Below, in pieces: positions 8,840 through 16,711 of a stretch of DNA of 64,000 nt (position 1 is the first letter of the stretch; the number at the start of each line of letters is the position of its first letter). Source of the DNA: CAZMNY01 sp964567745 (GTDB lineage Bacteria; Planctomycetota; Planctomycetia; Pirellulales; Pirellulaceae); contig CAZMNY010000004.1 of assembly GCA_964567745.1 (NCBI GenBank), positions 186,001 through 250,000 on the forward strand, written 5' to 3'. The notes under the pieces were generated by a model that searched no databases, was not told the origin of the DNA, and saw nothing but the letters and a program-made list of their open reading frames with translations. Made by a program: the position numbers and the translations under genes.

Positions 8840-11506
8840 CTATTCCTTCTTCGCGTTGTGTTTGCAGTACTCGATATTCAGCGTAAACGATCGCTCGTCA
8901 GGGAATCGCATCAACGCGTCTTGGTAGACCGAAATCGCGGCATCCCATTTCTTAGCTTGGAGCGAGGGCCTCGCCCAAGCGTGCCATGTCGCCACGGCGT
9001 TGCCATGCATGTGGCCGTCATCGGGGAATCGACGGAGCCCTTCGTCATATGCCGAGAGTGCATCTTCCCAACGACCTTGCTTACGGTGAGCCGACGCTTG
9101 CTGGTCGGCGATAATTCGAGCCAAGTTGGCCTCACGCTCCGATTTCAATATGCCTCGAAACGAATCGAGCGTCTTCCACGGCGATAATTCCGGATCGTTC
9201 TTCTTAAGTCGATCGGAGACGACAGACTGGATGAAACCCTCGATCGATCTGGTCACGCGAGAACGTGCTTTGAAGCGATCCTGCACCGACTTGAGCAACG
9301 CTTTGGTCGGCTCAACGCCATCGGATTTGAACTTCGCTTGCGCCCAATGGTGAACGGAGTAGGCCAAGTTCTGCTCGAAGCGAGACTCCTTGGGGCAAAC
9401 AGCGAGCGCCTTTTCCAACGAATCGACGGCCTTGTTCCAGTCTTTTGAGCGAATGAAGCTGCTGCTCCAGGATTGATGGGCGTCGACTAAGAGCCGCCTC
9501 TTGCTCTTCTCGTCAAGCAACCGATCGTTCGACTCAACCGAATCAATCGCGGCTTGGAATTGCCCCTTGTCGCGAAGCGAGACGTATGTGTTGCGAGCAT
9601 AGTTCGAGGCGACGTCGCGGACTCCATCCACCTTCGGAAAACGGTCGACCATCGTAAGCAGCAGATCGCGCGCTTTATCGCTGCCTTGTTCTTTCTTCTT
9701 GTACTGGGCCCATTCTTGCACCGAATAGATCAGGTTCTTTGCAAAACGGCCTTCCTCCGGATAGGCGTTCATACCCTGTTCGAGCAATTCCACGGAACGC
9801 GCAAAGTCGTTCGCGCCGAGACGGCTGTCCGCCCAACGCAATAGGATGGACTGGTGCCACTCCATCACATTGGGCCTGGCACCCTCATCGACTTTTGCCA
9901 GAGCTGTGTCAGCGACTTTCAACGCGGCGGGCCAAGCATCTTTGTCGATTTGGAGTTCGCCCTGTCGGACGAAAATGGTCGCTTGCATCGAGACGAACTC
10001 GTCGCCCGGCATGATCTTAGCGGCTCGACGAAGTACATCCAACGCCTGGTCGTACTGCTTGTCATCCGCCAGAGTCATCGCCCATTTCGTGAAGGCAACG
10101 TCCTGATTGTGCAGTAGCGACGCGTCATCCGGAGCGAGCGCCAATCCGGTCGCAATGACTCGAGTCGCTGATTCGAATTCGTTGCGCTCGAGCTGTTCAT
10201 TCCCCCAGTTGACGAGACCGGCCAGTGCGTTCTTGACCGCCGAGTGAAATTCCTTGTCCATGCTCATGGCGCGAAAATAAGCCAATAACGCTCGGTGATA
10301 CTGCTTGTTCGTCGTGTTGGTCACGCCCCGGTTGTAGTAGATCAAAGCAACAAGTCCGGCCTCACTAATTTCGCGCCGACTGTCGCGGTGCGAATCGGGG
10401 ATGTAGCGAAGTCCCGTCTGTTGTTCAAACTGACGCTGGGCTGCGAGATCTCTTGCCGGGTTGAAACCGGCGGCGTTCGTGGTCTCGACATCGGCGTGTT
10501 GCGAACCGTCGTAAACGATCGAGAAGACATGATCCGGCACCTCAATGGCCCTCGCGTCGATGCCCAATCGTTTGGCGAGAATGTTGTAGATGACGGCCGA
10601 TGAGACGCAGTTGAACTTTTTCGTTTTGAGCAGAACATTGAGACGAGTTTGCTTGGATTCGTAACCGGCCGAAAGGGGCCCGTCCTCTCGGTGGAGCCAC
10701 CGGAGCAGCGCATCGCCCTTGCGGAACAGATTGGCGTCGTCTCTTCCGCTAACCGCAGCTGCCGCTTCCGATTCGAGCCGGTCGACCTGTTTGAGCAACT
10801 TTGCTCGAGCACGCTTGTCCATCACGCCCGACGCCAAAAGCGCCGCTTCAGCCAGCGACCACTCATCGAACTTGCCGTCCCTGGCGTCTGCGAACAGACT
10901 CGTTTCATCCTTCGAGATCATGATCTTCAGTTCGTCGGCTTGTTGCATTTTCGAAAGCACATCGAGCGCTCGTGCCGGAGACTCACGAAACTCGTACTTC
11001 GTTTCTGGTGCTCCCAGGCTTCCCCGGACGGCGACGTCGGCCAGCGAGACCGACTTGGAATCGGGAGCGAGCGGCGTGAACCGAAGTAGGAGATACTTGG
11101 CGCCCCTCGAGCGGAACGAAAGTTTTGTAGCGGACTTTCCCTGGGCAATCAGATCGGCTCGCCGTACCGAAAAACCGGCGTCCGAGGATAGAGCTGAGCT
11201 GAGCAATTCCGCCCGAAAATTCTTTTTCTCAGCCGGCGAGACCGACCAGCCTCGCACCGACCCCGTTTTCTCGCCCAAGCAGAGCACGACTTCCGCAGCG
11301 CCGTCAACGCATTCGAATATGCAGGTCGTCCGACTGTTGCCGTCCAGTAGATGCGACCACTTGCCCGAGACGATCTTGGCTGACCGGACAACTGATACAT
11401 TCGGATTGAGCAAGAAATTCGCATTGTCGGCATCGGCGCGAACGGAAGATCCAAAACAACAGACCGCCAAAACGATGACCACGAAACCGCGACGCGAAGC
11501 ACCCAT
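8840..11506 (-). CDS. Secreted TPR protein with transglutaminase-like domain
   Basis: 888 residues with a signal peptide (residues 1-24, VVIVLAVCCFGSSVRA). A beta-rich region (about 25-170) may be discoidin-like. A SirB1/transglutaminase-like domain follows: Cys in KKFNCVSSAVIYNIL at about 300, His in VPDHVFSIVYDG, Asp in ADVETTNAAG. From about 390 to the C-terminus there are repeated TPR units (AYFRAMSMD, ALDVLRRAAKIMPGD, AVDSLEKALAVCPKE, and others). The Cys-His-Asp triad suggests peptidase or amidase-type activity, with the TPRs as scaffold. Its partner is unknown. It lies just upstream of the ABC ATPase gene. Confidence 0.88.
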   Translation of the reverse strand: MGASRRGFVVIVLAVCCFGSSVRADADNANFLLNPNVSVVRSAKIVSGKWSHLLDGNSRTTCIFECVDGAAEVVLCLGEKTGSVRGWSVSPAEKKNFRAELLSSALSSDAGFSVRRADLIAQGKSATKLSFRSRGAKYLLLRFTPLAPDSKSVSLADVAVRGSLGAPETKYEFRESPARALDVLSKMQQADELKIMISKDETSLFADARDGKFDEWSLAEAALLASGVMDKRARAKLLKQVDRLESEAAAAVSGRDDANLFRKGDALLRWLHREDGPLSAGYESKQTRLNVLLKTKKFNCVSSAVIYNILAKRLGIDARAIEVPDHVFSIVYDGSQHADVETTNAAGFNPARDLAAQRQFEQQTGLRYIPDSHRDSRREISEAGLVALIYYNRGVTNTTNKQYHRALLAYFRAMSMDKEFHSAVKNALAGLVNWGNEQLERNEFESATRVIATGLALAPDDASLLHNQDVAFTKWAMTLADDKQYDQALDVLRRAAKIMPGDEFVSMQATIFVRQGELQIDKDAWPAALKVADTALAKVDEGARPNVMEWHQSILLRWADSRLGANDFARSVELLEQGMNAYPEEGRFAKNLIYSVQEWAQYKKKEQGSDKARDLLLTMVDRFPKVDGVRDVASNYARNTYVSLRDKGQFQAAIDSVESNDRLLDEKSKRRLLVDAHQSWSSSFIRSKDWNKAVDSLEKALAVCPKESRFEQNLAYSVHHWAQAKFKSDGVEPTKALLKSVQDRFKARSRVTRSIEGFIQSVVSDRLKKNDPELSPWKTLDSFRGILKSEREANLARIIADQQASAHRKQGRWEDALSAYDEGLRRFPDDGHMHGNAVATWHAWARPSLQAKKWDAAISVYQDALMRFPDERSFTLNIEYCKHNAKKE

Positions 11507-11785
11507 GAATCTTCTCCAACAATATTGTCCGGCCAGAACTCGCTATTTCGACGGTCCTGATGACAGGCGTCCATCGAGTCGCATCTTAACTCTAGCCCAG
11601 AAACGCGGCCGAGGAGAATGAGTTGCCGTGCGGAAACAATTACAAATCGCGCGTTAATGTTTCAATTCGATTCACAAGCTGAGACGGCAGCGCAATTTCT
11701 CCGGCCAGTTACGGACAAAAATGGAAATGGCCCGCCGGTTGCATTAAGAAGCGGCAGAGCGAATCAACCAACGGGGAGGCGATCT

Positions 11786-12046
11786 ATGGCCATCGTGCAA
11801 AACGTCATTGCAATCGAATCGAAACCACAAGACCCTATGTCCGAACGAAACGGTAGGGACTCCGCAGAGTATTGCGAGAAGGAGTGGATTCGCGATCCAT
11901 GGATATCGCGAATTGTCGCGAGAGCGGAAGAGAAGCTGCAAGTAGAACAGAAGCCAATCGCGGACGAAGCGGTCAACGAAGCCGCCCCGCCGCTGCTGCC
12001 TTCCGAGCCACGATTCGACTGGAAGAAAGTCAGGCGTCTACCGTAA
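11786..12046 (+). CDS. Small hypothetical protein
   Basis: 86 residues from the ATG at 11786, which is preceded by a good ribosome binding site (GGGGAGG, six bases before the start). The frame stays open upstream to 11618, but that part has no such signal. The protein is acidic-basic mixed, without signal peptide or membrane segment, and ends in RFDWKKVRRLP. No family recognised. It is divergent from the TPR gene. Confidence 0.5.
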   Translation: MAIVQNVIAIESKPQDPMSERNGRDSAEYCEKEWIRDPWISRIVARAEEKLQVEQKPIADEAVNEAAPPLLPSEPRFDWKKVRRLP

Positions 12047-12148
12047 ACGAGCCAACGAACTTTCCTACTTCCATGAATGGTGCCAACGAGCGAGCGCCAA
12101 CGAGCTTGCTCGTTCGGTGAGCGAGACTTGAGCGCTACAGCGCCGGCC

Positions 12149-12922
12149 TTACTTGTCTTTCGCTTCGCTCTTCTCTTTGGCCTTGGTTCTCAGGGCTTCG
12201 ATCTGCTCGCGAAAGCTGGTTCGCTTGACATCAAACTTGTCGCCCTTGAGTTTTTTCAACTTGGCCAATTGCTCTTTCGATAAGACGTCGGAGAGAATTT
12301 CTTTTTGAAGCTTCGCCCGTAATTCCTCAATCCCCTTCTGCAGGTTCTTCTGGTACTCGGCTTGCGATTCGGCGAGCTCTTTCTTTTGCTCGTCGGTAAG
12401 CCCTAGCAAATCGGCCAGACGGTTTCCGGCGAGAGCGTTGACGCCGCTCGAACGCAAGGCAATCTGAGTTTGGATCTCTTCGAGACGATCACGTTGAGCG
12501 GGGATGAGGATCTTGGAGAGTCCCGCTTCCGTCTTCTCCTTGATGAATTTTTGCACTTCCTCCATTTCTTGGCGGAAAGCGGTTGGGTCGAAAGGGATGC
12601 CGGGAGCTCGCAAGGTGCGGAATGACTCTTGGCGAATCTTCTGAATTTCGCGCTGCAGGTCTCTCAGTTCCTTACGTTGGTCGTCGAGGATTGCGAGTTC
12701 GTCGAGGTATTGAGCTTGTTGAAGCATGCCTAACGAGTTGCCGGACATCGCGCTGTTGAGCCCAAGCATCATCCCGCCTTCAGCCAACGGCGCGATGGAA
12801 GACGACCGATACACGATCCCATTGCCGTCGTCCTCAGCCACTTCAATCACCGCGATTTGAGCGGACGCGTGTGCGACAAAAAGTGAAGCGAGAACCAATG
12901 AGCAGAGACAATGGCGGAGCAT
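12149..12922 (-). CDS. Secreted coiled-coil protein, Spy/CpxP-like
   Basis: 257 residues from the ATG that begins a clear signal peptide (MLRHCLCSLVLASLFVAHAS). The mature part is mainly charged amphipathic helix. It contains two LT/LS-x-x-Q-type motifs, LGLTDEQKKELAE and LSKEQLAKLKKLKG, of the kind seen in Spy/CpxP periplasmic chaperone-like proteins, and ends in a Lys/Glu-rich tail. The frame is open 20 codons further upstream, but that part has no signal character. The likely location is the periplasm. The function is inferred only from the motif type. Confidence 0.75.
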   Translation of the reverse strand: MLRHCLCSLVLASLFVAHASAQIAVIEVAEDDGNGIVYRSSSIAPLAEGGMMLGLNSAMSGNSLGMLQQAQYLDELAILDDQRKELRDLQREIQKIRQESFRTLRAPGIPFDPTAFRQEMEEVQKFIKEKTEAGLSKILIPAQRDRLEEIQTQIALRSSGVNALAGNRLADLLGLTDEQKKELAESQAEYQKNLQKGIEELRAKLQKEILSDVLSKEQLAKLKKLKGDKFDVKRTSFREQIEALRTKAKEKSEAKDK

Positions 12923-13121
12923 AGGATGAATCCTTGGCTTGCGAGGGATGTTTAGTGAACGGTTGTTGAAACTGTCGCTCACGTGGAGGGTCGGGCTCAG
13001 TCATTATTACCATACGGCCCCCGCGATCCAAGTGGAATCGGCGCGGTTTCTCGCGTCGTTGGAAGCGACCTTCGCGGAGCTAGGCGCCGTCGGATTCGGT
13101 TGACGTCCGTCGCATTCAGTT

Positions 13122-13952
13122 CTACTCGGCCATGTGATAAGAGCGTTCAGCCGTTTTTCGCATCTTGACTCGCTCACGTTCCTTTTTCCATTCTTCGAGC
13201 GGGTCGATATCGGGATTGTCCTCGAGCTCCTGCACTGAATCGCAGGCGGTGGCGAAGGCGGAAATGGCCATTCCGAAACTCCCAATGATCGGCACGAGCA
13301 TCAGCCCTACGAAGATCTTGCCGGCCAATGTGATCGGATAGGCGTCGCCGTAACCGACGGTTGTGCCGGTAACGATAGTGAACCAGGCGACGTCGAGCAG
13401 CGAGTCAAACCCGCCCTCGGTGTGCTTGCCTTGCTCGAGCTCCAAACACATCACCGCGAAAAACAACCACACCAGGCCGAGCGAAAAGACGAGGCCCTTG
13501 AGGTTATGGTATGCCCGATAGAACTTGAGCGCCGTAAGCTGCAAGCCTCGACTGTAGCGAAAGAACTTAAGCATCCTCAGCAGTCTCAGCGTGCGCACCA
13601 TGCTCAGGTACTCGACAGGGCAGAAGAATCCCAACCAGAAGGGCAATACGGAGAGCAGGTCAATGATGCCCCAGACGTTGACTGGGTAGGCGGAATCGGG
13701 GGCGCCGTAGTACCAGGGGTTGCTGCGCCACCAGCGAACAAAAACTTCGATCGTCAATAGAAGTGCGATGACGCGTTCGGTCCACAAAAAGATCCAAGGT
13801 GCCTCGAGCGAATTGGCCCAATCGTGCCGCAGGCTTATTTCCTTCTCCAAAAGAAACAGGGCGACGCTGATGATGATGAGCGGTTTTGCCAAAAGATCGA
13901 CGATCTGGATAATTCGAGACGAGATGTCGTTTTTCGAAACATCAGTTTCCAT
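13122..13952 (-). CDS. Voltage-gated-type potassium channel
   Basis: 276 residues with six predicted transmembrane segments. The S4-like helix carries regularly spaced arginines (MVRTLRLLRMLKFFRYSR, about residues 117-134), and the pore loop carries the K+ selectivity filter TTVGYGD (about 196-202). The C-terminal tail (residues 240-276) is cytoplasmic and charged, without an RCK domain. This is the size and order of prokaryotic Kv channels. The gene stands alone and is transcribed away from the kinase gene. Confidence 0.93.
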   Translation of the reverse strand: METDVSKNDISSRIIQIVDLLAKPLIIISVALFLLEKEISLRHDWANSLEAPWIFLWTERVIALLLTIEVFVRWWRSNPWYYGAPDSAYPVNVWGIIDLLSVLPFWLGFFCPVEYLSMVRTLRLLRMLKFFRYSRGLQLTALKFYRAYHNLKGLVFSLGLVWLFFAVMCLELEQGKHTEGGFDSLLDVAWFTIVTGTTVGYGDAYPITLAGKIFVGLMLVPIIGSFGMAISAFATACDSVQELEDNPDIDPLEEWKKERERVKMRKTAERSYHMAE

Positions 13953-14075
13953 GTTGACTCCAACGATTCGTTAGCCAGTCGATAAAACGATCGTGCGGCC
14001 GCGCGACAAGGCACCCCGCCCGGGCCGCCGCGTCTCGCGGATTTGCAATTCGTCACATCGACTCGGCGCGATACA

Positions 14076-15485
14076 ATGGCCGTGATGACAAAGACGGAAA
14101 GACATTGCGAAGCGTGCCAGTTGGATTTCCTCGCTGATGATGGAGATCCTTGTCCTCAATGCGGGGACAACGCCGATTGTGTTACTGGTCTCTATTCGGA
14201 GACCATGATACTCGATTCACACGCTTCGCAACCAGCGCCGAAGAGCTCGAACGGCGACCCGATCATGAAGCCGGGCGATTCGATCGACGTGTATCGAATC
14301 GATCGTCTGCTTGGCCGCGGCGGAATGGCGTGGGTGTTTTTGGCCCTTCACAACAATTTGGAGCGTCCTTGCGCTCTCAAAGTTTTGTGCCCCGAGTTGC
14401 AGGGAGACAATGCGGAATCAGTCGACTTGTTCATCGCGGAAGCTCGCGCCGCCGCTTCGGTCGTGCACCCTCATATCGTGACCGTACACAATGTGGGAAG
14501 CGAGCAAGGGCGTCATTTCATCGAGCTGGAATATGTGCAGGGGAAGTCGCTCGACAGTATTCTCTCCGGCGGCGCTCTAACCGCGTTGCAAAGCGCGAAT
14601 CTGATGGCCCAGGCGAGTTTGGCTCTGTCCGCCGCCCATGGTAGAGGGTTGGTCCATCGTGACTTCAAGCCGGCCAATATCATGGTCCAAGACGATGGTG
14701 TTGCGAAACTCGCCGATTTTGGCTTGGCCAAGCGTGTTAAGGACGGAGGCGGTCACAGTCGTCTCGCAGGAACGCCATACTTCATGGCGCCGGAGCTGTT
14801 TCAAGGCGCTCAGGCAACGCCGGCGAGCGACGTTTACGCAGTGGGCGTTTCGCTGTTTCAGCTCTTGACTGCTCGATATCCCTTTCATCACAGCAAATGG
14901 ACCGAGCTGGCCAAACTTCATGTCGAGGCGCCGGTGCCGGACGTGCGCAGCAGTCACCCTCACGTCGACGATTCACTCGCCCGGCTAATCGATAATTGTC
15001 TCGCCAAGTCCGCAGCCGATCGACCTGACGACGGCGCGGTGTTGCACGGGGAGCTGCAAGCCGTTTTTCGCAGCTTGCGAGATCTCAGGACGCTGCTCGA
15101 TGAGACGTTTGGCGACGACAAATCGGTGACTATCAATCGCAGCGGAGAGGGTTTCGATTTGATCGTCTCGTTGTCCCAGCGAAGAAGCCAGCGCGTGCGG
15201 ATTGAGGAATCGACCACCGAGATAGCCAATTTAGCCTTGATCCGAATCTACAGCGTCTGTGCTCCGGTTGATGAAACGTATCTGCGTCGAGCTCTCGAGC
15301 TCAACGCCAGTATCCCTCACGGGGCGCTGACCATTCAGGAATTCAAAGGCGCTCCGCATTTTGTCATGGTCAACAACTACCCTCGAGCCACTTGCGATGT
15401 CGAAGAGTTGCGACACAGCGTGATGGACGTCGCTCGCTGGGCCGACGACGTCGAAAAGGCGCTGACCAACGAAGACCGACACTAG
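14076..15485 (+). CDS. Ser/Thr protein kinase with N-terminal zinc-ribbon-like motif
   Basis: 469 residues. Two CxxC knuckles (CEAC at 11-14, CPQC at 26-29) form a probable small zinc ribbon. A Hanks-type kinase domain follows: Gly loop GRGGMA at 80-85, ATP-binding Lys in ALKVL at about 102, catalytic HRDFKPAN at 194-201, DFG at 214-216 and APE in FMAPELF. Residues ~355-469 form a separate C-terminal domain of unknown type. No transmembrane helix is present, so it is cytosolic, unlike most PknB-like receptors. The ATG at 14076 was preferred to the open frame from 14043. Confidence 0.93.
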   Translation: MAVMTKTERHCEACQLDFLADDGDPCPQCGDNADCVTGLYSETMILDSHASQPAPKSSNGDPIMKPGDSIDVYRIDRLLGRGGMAWVFLALHNNLERPCALKVLCPELQGDNAESVDLFIAEARAAASVVHPHIVTVHNVGSEQGRHFIELEYVQGKSLDSILSGGALTALQSANLMAQASLALSAAHGRGLVHRDFKPANIMVQDDGVAKLADFGLAKRVKDGGGHSRLAGTPYFMAPELFQGAQATPASDVYAVGVSLFQLLTARYPFHHSKWTELAKLHVEAPVPDVRSSHPHVDDSLARLIDNCLAKSAADRPDDGAVLHGELQAVFRSLRDLRTLLDETFGDDKSVTINRSGEGFDLIVSLSQRRSQRVRIEESTTEIANLALIRIYSVCAPVDETYLRRALELNASIPHGALTIQEFKGAPHFVMVNNYPRATCDVEELRHSVMDVARWADDVEKALTNEDRH

Positions 15486-15879
15486 CGGCCTCTCGACGTA
15501 GCGGACGACGGCTAAAGCCAGTCGGCACCGACACCGTGCGCGGTCGGCCGCGCGTTACCCCGTTCGGGGCAGCGCATACGCCTCATCGGTACGCATGTCG
15601 CTCGTATTTCGTGGCGTCGCGAACCCGGTTTTTTCAAATCTTCCCGCCCCAGCTTCCTGCCATCTTTCCAGAGTCCACCTGTCGTTCGGATTTCCGCCAG
15701 CAACTGCGTTGGCAGATTTTTAACTGGTTGTGTGAGACAACATACACAGGAGGTATTTTCCTGGTCGAAATCGATGTTCAGGGCCTATTTTCCCAAACAC
15801 GAATTGACCTCGCGGGGATATCATGAAATGTTAATGGACTGGAAATTGGATAGTTCCCGCAGTATTTAGGAGACTTCAA
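15486..15879. other. Intergenic region before the selenoprotein gene
   Basis: 394 bases without a supported gene. A hairpin-capable stretch GCGCGTTACCCCGTTCGGGG near 15550 resembles the stem of the dispersed 3' elements. TTGACC at 15804-15809 could be a -35 box for the downstream gene, but no good -10 lies at the right distance. Confidence 0.4.
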
Positions 15880-16248
15880 GTGAAGCGAATCTTACTCGCC
15901 CTGCTTGTCACTTCGGTGGCGGCAACTTGGGTCGGGTGCCAATCGGCTGACCAGCCGGCGCCCATCGCTCAAGCACCCACAGACGCTGTCGAAGGTCCGA
16001 CAACGACCCCCGCGGAATCTGGTGAATTTACGTTTGTCAAACTCTCCGTCCCAAACATGACGTGAGGACGTTGTGTCGCCTCGGTCCGAGGCGTTTTAGC
16101 AAAGTTGGATGGCGTGGCCGAAATCACACCTGACATCAAAGCTCAAACTTGCTCGTTTAAAGTGCCCAAGTCCAATACCGAATACAAATCCCAGTTGGCT
16201 GAATTCGCGAAGACGAATGACCACTTGGAAGGCTACACGATCCAGTAG
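15880..16248 (+). CDS. Predicted selenocysteine-containing HMA-domain lipoprotein
   Basis: A GTG start at 15880 with an AGGAGA ribosome binding site seven bases before it. Residues 1-20 are a lipoprotein signal (LLVTSVAATWVGC). A Pro/Ala/Thr-rich linker and a heavy-metal-associated (HMA) domain follow. Codon 62 is TGA (16063-16065), at the first cysteine of the HMA metal-binding motif MTCxxC: the sequence reads VPNMT-[TGA]-GRCVASVRGVL. Beyond it 60 sense codons continue the HMA pattern (AKLDGVAEITPDIKAQT) to a TAG at 16246-16248, with a strong terminator 26 bases later. A SECIS-like hairpin follows the TGA. Full length would be 122 residues with U62-x-x-C65. HMA lipoproteins bind soft metals such as Cu(I) or Hg(II) on the outer side of the membrane. 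The alternative is a nonsense mutation in a recent pseudogene, with a 61-residue truncated product. Confidence 0.8.
16063..16093 (+). promoter_or_regulatory. Candidate bacterial SECIS element with Sec codon
   Basis: UGA at 16063-16065 is followed after 11 bases by a perfect stem CGCCTCG/CGAGGCG (16077-16083 with 16087-16093). The apical part reads GGTCC when the last pair is open. The loop guanosines begin 18 bases after the UGA. In the E. coli fdhF SECIS a GGUCU apical loop starts at about the same distance. The hairpin lies within the coding frame, as bacterial SECIS elements do. Confidence 0.75.
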
Positions 16249-16273
16249 TTAGCCACAGACTTGCGCCAATATC

Positions 16274-16309
16274 AACGGCTTGCGTGTCCTTCACGCGAGC
16301 CGTTTTTTT
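16274..16309 (+). terminator. Rho-independent terminator of the selenoprotein gene
   Basis: A 13-bp stem (16274-16286 with 16292-16304, one G-T pair) with a five-base loop runs into a T tract ending at 16309. It lies 26 bases after the TAG and therefore marks the full-length reading frame as the real transcription unit. Confidence 0.92.
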
Positions 16310-16711
16310 AATGCGCCGATGATGAATCGGCAAAAGGGATCCTTAGAAAGACGCCGTAGTTGGGACGCTGGTCAAAGAGCTCAGTCGAACACCGGTTGAG
16401 CAGATCGTCTCGGACTTCTCCGCGTTAAGGTGCTCAGGTGCTTAAGGGAGGGGGGGCCGAGGTAGATCTTTCAAAACATTTCCACTTTTTTCAAAAACTG
16501 ATCTTGACCCCATGGGCAGGTTGACAGTATTTACGCCCCCCTCGTCAACCAACAGTATTCCCATCAGTGGTTATGCGCCCAACGACAGCGGTGTGAGCCC
16601 GAGCTGTTCTATCGGTTTGGTTCGCGCGAATTCCTCGCGCCTGGCCGCCGCACCAGCCCGAGCTGACGGCGCCGTTGTATGGTGAGCGGAATCATCCAGG
16701 CGCAGGATGGG
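16310..16711. other. Intergenic region upstream of the secretin gene
   Basis: About 400 bases without a gene. It holds a G-tract (near 16448), a T-rich stretch (16480-16495) and a TTGACA at 16521-16526 that lacks a matching -10 box. The regulatory role is open. Confidence 0.35.

Noticed and set aside
16521..16526. TTGACA as a secretin promoter
   Set aside because: No -10-like hexamer at 15-19 bases; the match is only to one box.
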